From: Acanthaster planci
Lineage: Eukaryota; Echinodermata; Asteroidea; Valvatida; Acanthasteridae
Assembly (NCBI RefSeq): GCF_001949145.1
Contig: NW_019091476.1
Span: forward strand, 414,331-478,330
Direction of reading: 5' to 3'
Length of the DNA stretch: 64,000 nt
In this document: positions 52,201 through 61,977 of the stretch, piece by piece
Numbering within the stretch: position 1 is the stretch's first letter
Layout: each line of letters starts with the position of its first letter
The notes under the pieces: model-generated
What the model was told of the DNA's origin: nothing
The model's input: the letters and a program-made list of their open reading frames with translations, nothing else
Databases searched by the model: none
Program-made: the position numbers and the translations under genes

Positions 52201-53775
52201 ATATGATGAAAGATGTTGGAAAACATCTGTTAAAAACATTTCCATGAAATTCTACAATAGTTCACTTTTCAAAAATAATGACGGCGTCAACCCACCTTGA
52301 TACATTTGATACAAGATATGTGGCGAAGGAAGACCCTCCCTCTATTGTGTCCTTATGTAGACGGAATCTTTGGAATTCCTTTCAGATTTTCGGGGGGGGG
52401 GATAAAGTAGGTACAATAGCCTTACCTATAGCTTGTGCATCACATTGGGAGTCCCCCTTTGCCACATTACATGTATCATGCTGGGTACACCTTGATGAGT
52501 TGAGGTCATAGCGCCTCAGTTTTCAACGAAAGTTTTTGATGTTTACTTCTGTTTTGGCTATGCGGGTTTGATTTCTCTCCATAGGTTGTCTTGATGCAAG
52601 ACCCTCTTTTCCTGGAAACAGTTGGTAATTGTTCAGGCAATAACCCCCTGTTCCGGTTTTAATATTAATCTTTTGGTGATTGATCAAATTCTTGTCGAAT
52701 TCTTGTCTTGTTGCATTTATCTTAATCTTCAATGTTTTCTCCAACATCTTGATGACTTATTCCTTAATATATATACAAGACATTGACATGTAAATACGGA
52801 TAGCTAGATGGCTTACCGATGTACATAAAAAAGTCAGCAATGTAAGAAAAACTTTTTTAAAGGAACTTAATGCCAGATGTTGCATGAGTTCTGGTACATA
52901 AAAGTGTGGTGATCCCTAGTTTGATTTTTTCCCTCCAATCTTTTTCTTGTAAATTAAAAAAAATTGACAATTTGTATTTTTGAATGTCTTTCTTGTAGTT
53001 AGAAGCAGTGTGCATGGATCATTTCAGATTCTGTAGGTTTGAATGTGTGTGTGTGTTCTTGTAGGATCATTTCTAGTTGCAATCACTTGTAATATCAGTC
53101 TTTGATTTTCATTTTTGTTAGTTTTAAGACTTGTACAGAATTGATGTTTGAGTAATGAGGTCCCACCATTTTGTTAGTAACAGGTTAACCTGTCGTCATT
53201 TGAGCACCGTTTCTTAAAGAGAAGTGATAAGTTGCAATATGGATAAATTTGGCCCTGTGTAAGGTTTTTTTAATTTAATTGTCATACAAACATGTCCTTC
53301 ATGAATAAAAATTGAATCTATTACTGGTTCAATTCCAATTATAAAAACTGCTTGTGAAATCATTTTCAGAAAATTGCAAATCATGCCACTTTTTGTCATA
53401 AAAAAAGTCAATTTAAGAGCGACAGAAGTTTACATTATCAGGGTCAACTCTAAATTTTGCACGACACATTCAGATTTGCTGACAATGTATTTTCCTTTTC
53501 TCAAGTGGCCTTTTGCGTGGTTTTGATTTTAGCTCCAGTCAAGTAGTTGGAAAAAAAAACCAAGTTAGTAAGTTATTTACCTTAAACCTAGACATGTTTT
53601 AATGATGTTTGTCTGAATGGAGGCCAGTGGACCCCCCCTCACCTGTTTGGAACTGAGTACACATTATTTTACTGCCATTTTCAAACATTCTTCTTTCACT
53701 GTGTTTGGCATCAACTCGTGTAATTTATACATTCAACAAAGTGGTATTGCAATAAAATAAAAAACTTTGTATTTT
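49294..53775 (+). other. dach: Probable dach 3' UTR and 3' flank
   Basis: No coding frame with recognisable content follows the stop. The sequence is T-rich and repeat-poor. Overlapping AATAAA signals at 53751-53756 and 53756-53761, followed by a TTGTTGTTGG stretch, make a good poly(A) site candidate, implying a ~4.5 kb 3' UTR. An earlier AATAAA at about 50210 could end a shorter form. UTR extent is inference. Confidence 0.5.
53751..53761 (+). terminator. dach: Candidate dach polyadenylation signals (overlapping)
   Basis: Two overlapping AATAAA hexamers in AATAAAATAAA, followed within about 25 bases by a G/T-rich region. No other strong pair of signals of this quality was noticed between the stop codon and the transposon cluster at 54226. 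Confidence 0.45.
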
Positions 53776-54225
53776 GAGATTGTTGTTGGTCATCAGTTAT
53801 TCACTTTTCTTCTTTTTTCCAAACTGCTGTACATTTTGTGAATCCTTGTAAACAAAATATGACCAGCTTCTCTGGTGGTTTTTTTTTTGGTTTCATCTTC
53901 CTCTCTACAATAGTTTTGAGAGCCTTCTGTTGAAACCAAATGAGACTGAAGTCGGGAGATGTGTTTGGCTTTTTTGCACGTTCTGTTATTTTGTTTTGCA
54001 AATTGCTGCCCCAACATCCAAAATATTCATTATAATCAACAAGAGAACAATAACTATTATCTTGATAAATATGGCAAATAACGCATGATACTCCTTGATA
54101 ATTCTTAAACACCGCAATAACTGACTACACTTTTAGGCCAAATTAGGAACAGAAAAACCAGTCGAAATAAGACATGACAATTAACAAAACAATGGGTCCT
54201 AATGAACCTAAATCTAAAACATGTT

Positions 54226-54801
54226 TTAACCACTGCCGGGGATACCGGGTCCGGACATGTACATGAATGCTTTATATGCGTGGCCGGGTCTCTAAACTCG
54301 GGCAAAGGGAACAGGGCCTTGTAACAACAGACCGTACTCGGAACAAAAGACCAGGCTGCTGGGCATTACCAACTTTTTTTCACTCTCAAAAGTGGAGATA
54401 ATCCAGCCTTATTTTGAAACAATATACCACGGTTTGGGGCATTTAGAGCAAGCAGATTACCACCAGGGACAAAAGCACTCTACCACCACAGTGACGAGCC
54501 ACGCAGCACTGCTGCATGCTAATCTGGCCCCTACTGAAAAGATGTCAGCAGCACCGAGTGCACTGAGCCAGGTTCATGAACAAAAGAAAGATATATAACA
54601 CCGCACAATCTGGGCTCTTTTTACAAGGCTGCAGGCCTGGCTGAAATACTTGGGCGTCAATAGATTTTGTCTGTCAGACTGGAGTGGAGCCAAGACAATT
54701 CTTCGTGTGCAGTAAATGAAGATAAGAATTTTTAAAGAAAAAATGATAAATATCCCACCCCAGCATCATCATCGATAACTGCCCCGGCAGGAAGTGGTTA
54801 A
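54226..54801 (+). mobile_element. TTAA-flanked MITE (family P), copy 1
   Basis: Flanked by TTAA at 54226-54229 and 54798-54801. Termini are CCACTGCCGGGG on the left and CCCCGGCAGGAAGTGG on the right, an imperfect inverted repeat. The TTAA duplication and C-rich termini fit the piggyBac group by general knowledge. The 568-bp interior has no transposase, so it is a non-autonomous element. It contains GAGATAATCCAGCCTT and GGCTCTTTTTACAAGGCTGC blocks that recur in copies 2, 3 and 4. Confidence 0.85.
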
Positions 54802-54930
54802 GGCTTGATCATTATTTGGCTCCACAATAACACACATGCACTGGTGGTGGAAAGGAGGAACCAGTGGCTTCCCCCCCCCCAACACGATTTGCAGGTCCTA
54901 CAATGAAGTGAGGCTTAATGGATCAGCCTG

Positions 54931-55505
54931 TTAACCACTTTGCTCTGGTGGCATTTATCAATGTTGATGATGCTGAGGAAGGATAATTATCATTTTTTTC
55001 TGTTTTTAAAATTCTTTAAAAATTCCTATCTTCATTTACTGGACACTTACACCCACATGAAGGACTGCCTGGTTTCTACTCTAATCTGACAGACAATATC
55101 TATTGACGCTGGAGTATTTCAGCCAGGCCTGCAGCCTTGTAAAAAGAGCCCAGATTTTGCAGTGTTAGGTAATTTTCTTTTGTTCACGAAACTGGCACAG
55201 TGCGCTGCTGATTAGTGTGCAGCGGTACTGTGTGGCTTTTTTCAGCGGTGGTGGAGCACTTTTGTCCCCGGTGGTAATCCGCTCACACTAAATCTCCCAA
55301 ATTGTGGTATACTGCTTCAAACAAGGCTGGATTATGTCCACTTTTGAGAGTGCAAAATGTTGGTGATGCCCAGCAGCCTGGTTGTTTGTTCCGAGTACGG
55401 TCTTTTGTCACAAGGCCCAGGTCCCTTTGTCTGATTTGGGAGACCCCGGCAACACGTATAAAGAATACGTGTCAGGTACCGGAAACCCCAGGGGCAAGTG
55501 GTTAA
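54931..55505 (-). mobile_element. TTAA-flanked MITE (family P), copy 2, inverted relative to copy 1
   Basis: TTAA at 54931-54934 and 55502-55505 bracket a 567-bp element that is the diverged reverse complement of copy 1. The left end is CCACTTTGCTCTGGTGG and the right end CCAGGGGCAAGTGG. Internal blocks AAGGCTGGATTATGTCCAC and AAAAAGAGCCCAG mirror copy 1. It lies 129 bp from copy 1, so the pair forms a large imperfect inverted repeat. Confidence 0.85.
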
Positions 55506-55700
55506 TAGCCGATTCCTGATGATCTCACAACTGGCCCCCTGCTTTGAAAATCATTTCGCCGCCATTGCACAGATGCACCTGTGTCTACACGTACACATGT
55601 TGATATTTAAACTTTTCCAATTGCTTTATTGAGGGCGCCGTTTACATGTAGCTTATTACAATGTAATTGGAACTAGTTTTAATAAGAATATACACAGCTA

Positions 55701-56143
55701 GGCCGAGTTCGGGCGGCTTGTTCTCGCATGTTCGCGAACAGCTCGATTTGTTGTTCGTGGGTCGGCCGCTCGAACGCCGGGAACAAACAACTGGTTATTG
55801 CTGGTAGTTAGTGACAAGCAACATGCAACATGGCGGCGTCCATGTATGCTAAGTTATTTGAGAGTTAATGTTTGGATGGGCTGAATTCTTTTGTCTGTGT
55901 TACGGAAAATAATTAATGTTAGTTTTGCAAAACTTCCCATTGTCTTTGGCAGCCATCTCTCTACTTTTTGCAGCTGTTCAAAAATCAAAATCTCCCGAGT
56001 TTTTCCGTGTGTTCCTGTAAAACCCTGACGAGGAGGTGGTGTGTGATCCTGTTCCGAGAACAGTGTTCTTGAGTCCCGTTCCCGCCGTTCGAGCGCGAGA
56101 ACAAGAAACCCGTGTCAAGAACAGGCAGCCCGAACTCGACCCT
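55701..56143. mobile_element. Second MITE family, long inverted ends (about 440 bp)
   Basis: The left end GGCCGAGTTCGGGCGGCTTG and the right end (reverse complement AGGGTCGAGTTCGGGCTGCC) match, and the similarity continues inward through motifs such as TTGTTCTCGC and GCTCGAACG for roughly 90 bp with gaps. The interior is AT-richer and has no transposase frame. Its CpG-rich ends contrast with the flanks. The target duplication is not clear. Confidence 0.75.
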
Positions 56144-57749
56144 GGTGACAAGTCAACTTTACTGCAGTGCTGCCATGAACAGGAGTATCTAAAACCATTT
56201 CAGTAAAGTTCATTATAAACAATCCAGTCATTCTGGGGATGTTAAATTGCTGTATACACTATATATGCACATCCCCACGCCTTAAAATGTATTGTTTCCA
56301 CACAGTTTTCTAATGCTTTCTGGGAATAAAATTGGGAACTTTGAAGTCAACAAATTTATGGACAGTCCATGAATTACAAATGCTTATCTTCATCTGCTTC
56401 AGTGCGCAAGTGCTAAAAAAGTAGTAATGATCGTGAAAAAGATTTCAAGAGGGTTTATTTAGTGTATACTTATCTACATTCTACAAACTACGGAAAGAAA
56501 TACAGTAGATCTATATTTGCAAATGCTTTTAATCCAAGTGATATTGCAATCAGAATGTGCGTCACAACGAATGGGTGAAGAAAATACCTGCCCTGGCAAA
56601 AGAATTTTCTTTCTGCTTACCAATCTGCCCTACTTTGACCGAGTGACCCTTAAGTATTGGAAAATGAGACATTGAAAATGCAGAGAGGAAAAAACAGTGT
56701 CCAGTGTCATTTGAACATGGTGCAAAGAGATAATAAACAGACTTATTTATGGAAACCACTAGTGCCTCTTTAAAGTGGTATTCATTTCATTTGAAACCAA
56801 TGCAACCCAACCTCTCGTGGCAATTATTTTCAACCAGTTAACACCTGAACACTGACAAATTCAGGATAAGTCAGACTCTTACCTCACTACCTTTGTCATG
56901 TGCCATGTGGTAGGAGGCAGAACCATACTTTTTGTGTTTTCCTCTTTTTTGGACCTTAGCGTGACGGGCTTCCAGCCAGGATGCCAATCAATGTATACGG
57001 TTCGTGATTAGTTCCGAACTGCTTTTTTACTCAGCATGTAAATTGGCTGAGCAATATTTGCTGTCACTACACCAGTTGCTCCATCTTGTTCTTGAGCAAG
57101 ATGTTGGACAACAATTTTAATCCATCCTTGAAGAACAAAAAAGTGCCAGAAAAATCAGACTGTAAATAGGTGTGTTTAGTCAAATGATTGCCCTATATCA
57201 ATATTCAATGGATAGCTATATGGCAAATGATTAACATGTTGGAAGGCATCCTGACCATGCTATAACCCACCGACCCCAACCAAGGAAGAATAAAAAAAAT
57301 GATTCTGCACCAGCCCGAAAAAAAGTAAATTTAGTAGTTAAACACTGACTCAAAGCCCACTGTCATGAACAGAAAGTTATGGCAGTTTTGGGAAATTTAA
57401 AGTTGTAAGCTTTGCGATTCCCCTGCAAAAGTTCAGAAAGAAGCAATTTTTCAAGCGACTCCTGTTTGGTTCGGAGTTGGCGACAGGAACAATTGCCTTG
57501 GAAATACACTGCACGTTGCATGTGAATCTACCGGTAGAACGATGGCGTTGGTCCAAAGTTTGGGTAATCTTGGAAAAGTGTGACAGCTATTTGCTTTTTT
57601 TCAACAGATATTACAGAGAGAAATGGTAATTTCCTTTAACTGACATATTTGTTCACAGTACAAGCAGCTACATTTTGTTTCCCAATTTTTAAGTTTGTGG
57701 TAAGGTAACGGTGTGGCTTGTGACAGTTAACACAGTGCCATTTGTAGCC

Positions 57750-58433
57750 AATGTTGTAGTCAAGTCCTTTCTGAAGTCCCTTCACAAGACAAGTCATAAA
57801 TACTTGAGTAAGGAATGACAAAGAAATGCTTTTGTCACAGATTATTTGAATAGCTTTTGGCTTGTAACGTGGCTTAACCACTTGTTGCTGGGTGGATTTT
57901 TCTTGAGCAAGACAAGATGCCGGGTCCTTTTCAAGATTTTCCATTTTCAAAATTCTTCAAAAATTCATCATTTCATTTAATGGCCGTTCATACCAAAATG
58001 AAGGACTCTTTGGGCACTACTCTAAAGCTGACAGTTAACCTTAATTGACTTTTGAATATTTCAGCCAGGCTTGCAGCCTTGAAAAAAGAGCCCAGATTGT
58101 GCGGTGTTACGTACGATTTTGTTCCCGAAACTGGCACAGTGCACTGCTGACCTCTTTTTAATAGGGACCAGATTAGTGTGCAGCAGTGCTGTGTGGCTCA
58201 TCGCTGCGGTGGTGGAGAGCTTTTGTCCGCGGCGGTAATCTGCTCGCTCTAAATGCCTCAAATCATGGTACACTGTTTCAAAACAAGGCTGAATTATTTC
58301 CACTATTGAGAGCAAAAAAATAAAGCCTATGTACTCGAAAACGGGTCGCCCGGCAGGGAGTGGTTAAGATGAGATGATTTTGTGATTGACTTGTGATGGA
58401 CTTGCAGGGACTTGTGATGGACTTGACTTGTAG
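57750..58433 (+). mobile_element. Foldback element family F, copy 2, interrupted by a family P MITE
   Basis: 57750-57873 matches family F copy 1 (ATGTTGTAGTCAAG, GGAATGACAAAGAAATGC, ATTTGAATAGC), and 58368-58433 continues with the TTGTGATGGACTTG arm. Between them sits a family P element with its own TTAA duplication. This gives a relative age: family F inserted first. The right boundary is approximate. Confidence 0.7.
57874..58367 (-). mobile_element. TTAA-flanked MITE (family P), copy 3, nested
   Basis: TTAA at 57874-57877 and 58364-58367; ends CCACTTGTTGCTGGGTGG and CGCCCGGCAGGGAGTGG. Interior blocks AAAAAAGAGCCCAG and AAGGCTGAATTATTTCCAC place it in the same orientation as copy 2. At 486 bp it has internal deletions relative to copies 1 and 2. 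It is inserted inside a family F copy. Confidence 0.85.
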
Positions 58434-58671
58434 CCACCTCACCTTTATTCAAAAGCATTACTTGAGCATGAATAGGTTTACTGACTTTGTATTGGAGGAG
58501 CAAATCGTGAGATCATCATAATGCATTTTGTCAGAAAATTGCGGAGGAATGGAGGTGTGTTAGGCTTGTTGCAATAGTTCTCGGTCACGACGCGTAGCTC
58601 ATGGAATATTTGCCTATGACACAATGAAAACCGAGAGGAAATCATATAATCTTATCCACACTTGGAAATAA

Positions 58672-58820
58672 TTTTGACGGTATTCACTTATAAAGATATG
58701 CTTCTGTTCCCCTTGGATTGTAGAAAATAGAAATTTTCTACAATCTTTTTGACCGTCTTCACTAATAAAGATATGCTTCTGTTCCTCTGGATTGTAGGAA
58801 ATAGAAATTTTCTACAATCT
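58672..58820. repeat. 75-bp tandem repeat, two units each with a 30-nt hairpin
   Basis: Units 58672-58746 and 58747-58820 share AAAGATATGCTTCTGTTCC, and each contains a near-perfect hairpin: GATTGTAGAAAAT, a 4-base loop, ATTTTCTACAATC (58716-58745), with one mismatch in the second (58790-58819). They lie just 3' of TMEM33 exon T5 on the minus strand, in an intron or the 3' flank. Confidence 0.92.
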
Positions 58821-58973
58821 GAGTATTAACAAATAGAAACCTGTGAGAACTTACTACTTAAACTGTTTAAACATCAAACTGTTTTCAGAAACAAGCTTTA
58901 GGCGTTGAATTTGCCCAGTTGCATCTTGAATGGCATTCAACCCTGGCTTAATTTGGTAGAATTCAAAACTTAC

Positions 58974-59057
58974 TTGCAATATGGGTTCCTCCGTGATGCA
59001 TAGCGGAACGTCAAGAATCTAAAGTACATGAAGGGGACCAGGAAACTCACCCGCCCC
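58974..59057 (-). CDS. tmem33: TMEM33 exon T5
   Basis: TMEM33 (Kr-h2 family) is a multipass ER and nuclear-envelope membrane protein. Read on the minus strand, acceptor TTCCTTCCTCAG precedes 59057, and the exon begins with the third base of a Thr codon. It encodes TGRVSFLVPFMYFRFLTFRY followed by ASRRNPYCK. The signature YFRFLTFRYASRRNPY matches the family's conserved YYRFLTLRYSSRRNPY. It ends at a perfect GTAAGT donor (58973-58968), phase 2. The next exon, for the C-terminal ~45 residues, was not found between here and the dach stop codon. Confidence 0.93.
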
Positions 59058-59537
59058 CTGAGGAAGGAATCATGAACAAAAACAGCCTGTCAGGGGTTAA
59101 AGGTTCCTTGGCCGACTGCTTACATTCTGGTTGGCATTCAAAATTCATTGCAGTTTGCTTTTAAGGAGTACTGCCCAAACACAAGATAGCCTCCTGAAAT
59201 GTGGGCTACAGAGAGCAAAGATGAATGAAAGAAGTCAGGGTGATGTTAAGCATCATCTGACAAATTAGAGGATGCTATGGCAAATCTCCGACATTATTTT
59301 TCCTTTTTGAGGCTACTTAGCAACGACTGTGTATTAGAGAGTGAAAGTGATTGGCTGTGATGGAAAAATGATGGTGGGGAAAAAAACACCTTGGTAACTG
59401 GTGGGTAACTGAATTGGGGAAGATTTAAGTTACACTTTCATGAGAGAGACTGGAGAGAAATTTTTGAACACTTTCAGAATTTGCGGCATACGCTGAAAAA
59501 TCCAGATGACTTCGTCACAGCAGTACAGTGTACTTAC

Positions 59538-59671
59538 GTAAAGACCATGAATATAAGGCAGGGCATCAGAATAACCTCATCCAGGGCAATGAAGCGTAGT
59601 ATCTGGCTTTGGTTGGTGATCAGCTTGTCTACCAGCTTACGGACCAGATACAGTGAACTGGGACCCAGCAA
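59538..59671 (-). CDS. tmem33: TMEM33 exon T4
   Basis: Minus strand; acceptor TTTATTTTATCAG precedes 59671, in phase 0. It encodes LLGPSSLYLVRKLVDKLITN, QSQILRFIALDEVILMP and CLIFMVF. This fits the family segment with VLDKLSANQQNILKFIACNEIFLMP: a cytosolic or lumenal helix followed by a membrane segment. The donor is GTAAGT at 59537-59532, phase 2, joining cleanly to exon T5 (AC plus G gives Thr). Boundaries, phase and homology agree. Confidence 0.95.
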
Positions 59672-60251
59672 CTGATAAAATAAACAAAGGGATGTTTTAA
59701 CTACATGGACCGGTGCTTGCACGGGAAAAAAGAAAATTCGTTTGAAATTCTGATTTAAATTTCATAAAATGCTGTTTCAACTGTTCAAACCACTTCCGAA
59801 GAGAAAAACCAAAGTGCATGCATGCATCATTCAGTATCCACTGAGAAAGAGAAAAGGAACCTTTCCTTTCAGTGCTGTAGTAAAAAGAATTCACACAGGA
59901 CACACCTACAAAGGCAGGATACCAGACTTGAAATCCATACAATTTGTACAGAACTCATCATTCATCCATCATTTCAAATGTCTCACTCCAATTCAAGCTT
60001 TGAATTACACTTCATTCCGATAAAATGCAACAGAATACAAGGGAACTCCAAGGCAGGAAAATTTGCACCACTCAAAAGAAGCACCACTCCAAACCACTTT
60101 GTAATAAGTGCTTTCAATGAGGCCCTCCAAGACTGCTGTGCCTACTATGTGCGCAGGTGAAAGCATTTTGAACTTTGATTCTCTTCAGATATTCAGGACT
60201 TGGACTCGCCTTCAAGACAATACATTTTTCCTCAAAAAATGGTGTACTTAC

Positions 60252-60319
60252 GTTGAGAAGTTTCTTGGTGAAGCTGGATGCATGCAATAGTGCAAACAGG
60301 AAGGGCGGAGTCAATGCCA
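60252..60319 (-). CDS. tmem33: TMEM33 exon T3 (68 bp)
   Basis: Minus strand; acceptor GCCCATCACAG precedes 60319. TG completes a Leu codon, then ALTPPFLFALLHASSFTKKL and LN follow, matching the family membrane segment PVLLFSLLHAATYTKKVLD. It ends at a perfect GTAAGT donor (60251-60246), phase 0. An open frame continues upstream into the intron, but the acceptor, phase and family length support this start. Confidence 0.93.
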
Positions 60320-60559
60320 CTGTGATGGGCGCAGTCAAGGAAAACATGCGTGTATGCCAGTGTTGGGTCATTCTTGCATTTCTGGAGTTAATTCTGATTC
60401 CATCCCAGAATTCTGATTCCCCTCAGGATAAATGCTAATTTTGACTTGCACAAACTACAGGAAGGTTATGTAGACGTACACAATGGCTCACTAGAATTCA
60501 TCAAGACACTTGATGAATCTTTTGTTCAACAAGATCATCAGCTTTGTTATAAATCATCC

Positions 60560-60720
60560 TGATATGAGGACCAGCAGCGGACACAGCAGGAGGGTCCCCC
60601 GGGCCGGGATGGGCAGCAGGGACCCCCGTCGCAGTGTGGGCCAGGTGTGCCCCGGCCTTGCCGCAGGAGCGGGCGCAGGCGGAGGACGGCCTTCCGGAAT
60701 TGACGGTGGAGTGAACGAGC
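60560..60720. other. GC-rich island inside a TMEM33 intron
   Basis: About 70% G+C in an AT-rich setting, with GCAGGAGCGGGCGCAGGCGG and CCCCGTCGCAGTGTGG. Frames are open on both strands (76 and 87 codons), with no recognised domain. It may be a remnant of a mobile element or processed copy of another gene. Confidence 0.4.
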
Positions 60721-60885
60721 GCTTTTTCACCGACACTTAAGCCAGGCCTATGTAGTGATGACATTTCCTATGGAGCTTCGAGTACATTGTGCCCACCCAG
60801 CTTCCATATGGCAGCACACACGTAAACAAGGTGTGACGTCATAAATAAATATGGCGTATTTGAGGATTATGATATTGGGCCCCAT

Positions 60886-60928
60886 AGGCAGATGGGGGGG
60901 GGTCCAGGGGGTCTGGACCCCCCTTTCA
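60886..60928. repeat. GC hairpin (GGGGGTCC / GGACCCCC)
   Basis: A run of G followed by GTCCAGGGGGTCTGGACCCC forms a strong foldback. A similar string, GGACCCCCCCATTTTGAAA, is found at about 61453, suggesting both belong to one repeat interrupted by the family P fragment at 61321. Confidence 0.55.
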
Positions 60929-61040
60929 TACGAGGACCCTTTTTTAAAACTCAGGATCAAGAGTGAAAACAGCACTTTGTTGATGTTTTCTGATGTGTTT
61001 GGATTGGGGACCTGAAATGAAACTGCATGTGCTCGGAAAT

Positions 61041-61125
61041 TACCATGAATTTTGGCTTATACTCTGATTCTCACGCTGTGGGAGGGACATGTGGCCAAGT
61101 GGTTAGGGTCTGTGGCAGTGTAGGG
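61041..61125 (+). mobile_element. Possible tRNA-derived SINE fragment
   Basis: TGGCCAAGTGGTTAGGGTC at about 61093 closely resembles the A-box region of Leu/Ser-type tRNAs (TGGCCGAGTGGTTAAGGC). No B box (GGTTCGAATCC) follows at the right distance, so it is not a functional tRNA gene. Just upstream, GGCTTATACTCTGATTCTCACGC resembles TGCTTATACTTTGATTCACACGC at about 709, hinting at a dispersed repeat. Confidence 0.35.
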
Positions 61126-61320
61126 TGAGCTACTATTGGCACTCTCCATGGAAATATATGAATATGCAGTGCAGTTGTTGCATACATGAATATCCATCCA
61201 GAATCATGTTGATCAAGTTGTTAGGCAGGCACAGTGGGGTCATGGGTCGGCGTGCGCCAAAACCCAGTACTGAACAGCCCATGACCACGTATCGTACCGT
61301 ATGGGCAGAATCAGTGTGGC

Positions 61321-61433
61321 ACTTATAACAAAAGACCATGCTCAGCACAAAAGACTGAGCTGCTGGGCATTACCGACATTTTTTCGCTCTCAATAGTGGA
61401 GATAATCCAGCCTTGTTTTGAAACAAAATACAC
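61321..61433 (+). mobile_element. Family P MITE, truncated copy 4
   Basis: Matches copy 1 from the internal GTAACAACAGACC region through GCTGCTGGGCATTACC and GTGGAGATAATCCAGCCTTG, then stops. No TTAA ends remain. It lies in the TMEM33 intron in the same orientation as copy 1. Confidence 0.75.
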
Positions 61434-61789
61434 ACTGTATGTGCCCTTGGTTGGACCCCCCCATTTTGAAAATACCTGGACCCTAAAGTAGGACAGAGAA
61501 AGGGCAAAAATTCTACATGTTCATGCCAATAATCCCAATTAAAACATCAATTTTCTACGTGTGTACAATGCACCCAACGGAAGGCATCTAATGTGGTTGC
61601 TGATTGTCTCCACGGCAGTCCCATTGCCAGCTTCAGGCACGGGGGACCACAGTATCACCTAGGAAGGACTCGCATCACAAGAACAAAACACAAAGATAAA
61701 GCGGTGTATGTAGCCTTGGGGGGACGGGGGCAGCTGCTTTCCGGGGTAGGGGCCCTGCTCGGAGGGGCTGACTACACAACAAAGGATAC

Positions 61790-61977
61790 ATGTGATGGGA
61801 TGGCTGTTGACAAAGATGAGGGAGAAGAAGAGATTGTGACAGCTGTCTTCCAGGAGGAGCAGCGACAGGTAGACCCTGGTGAACTGGAATGCTGGTAGAC
61901 GCTGGTGGAGCCGTAGTGCGCTGGTCAGACCGTTACAGATGATGGCCCGCTGGTAGAATCCCAGGGCCGACTGGGGG
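61790..61977 (-). CDS. tmem33: TMEM33 exon T2
   Basis: Minus strand; acceptor TTGATATCCAG precedes 61977, and the first base completes a Gly codon. 188 bp encoding PQSALGFYQRAIICNGLTSA, LRLHQRLPAFQFTRVYLSLL, LLEDSCHNLFFSLIFVNSHP and IT. FYQRA, GLTSALRLHQRLP and LEDSCHxLxxSLIFVNSxP are diagnostic TMEM33 strings. The donor is inferred at GTATCC (61789-61784), leaving a T that gives Leu with exon T3. The donor is weak, but any later one would break the family alignment. The frame runs on into the intron. Confidence 0.96.

Larger units (their letters stand above)
53776..58973. other. Intergenic or TMEM33 3' region between convergent genes
   Basis: Apart from the listed elements (family P copies 1-3, the second MITE, family F copy 2, the 75-bp repeat) nothing coding was recognised. 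The last TMEM33 exon and its 3' UTR should lie here or further left, but no frame matching the family C terminus was seen. AT-rich stretches at 56150-57740 show no feature. Confidence 0.6.
60320..61789 (-). other. tmem33: TMEM33 intron between T2 and T3, rich in repeat debris
   Basis: 1,470 bp. It contains a very GC-rich block at about 60560-60720 (open in several frames, no domain), a GGGGGTCCAGGGGGTCTGGACC-type hairpin at 60896-60925, a tRNA-like A-box motif at about 61088, and a family P MITE fragment at 61321-61433. The donor is GTATCC, a weak match. The intron's two ends carry the same CCCATCACA string. Confidence 0.85.

Noticed and set aside
58061-58315. 84-codon minus frame in family P copy 3
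   Set aside because: It resembles frames in copies 1 and 2 only because the DNA is repeated; stops and indels differ between copies, with no transposase motif.
61088-61125. Functional tRNA gene
   Set aside because: Only an A-box-like string is present; no B box and no cloverleaf partner arms.
61593-61898. 101-codon + frame over TMEM33 exon T2
   Set aside because: Shadow of the conserved minus-strand TMEM33 frame.
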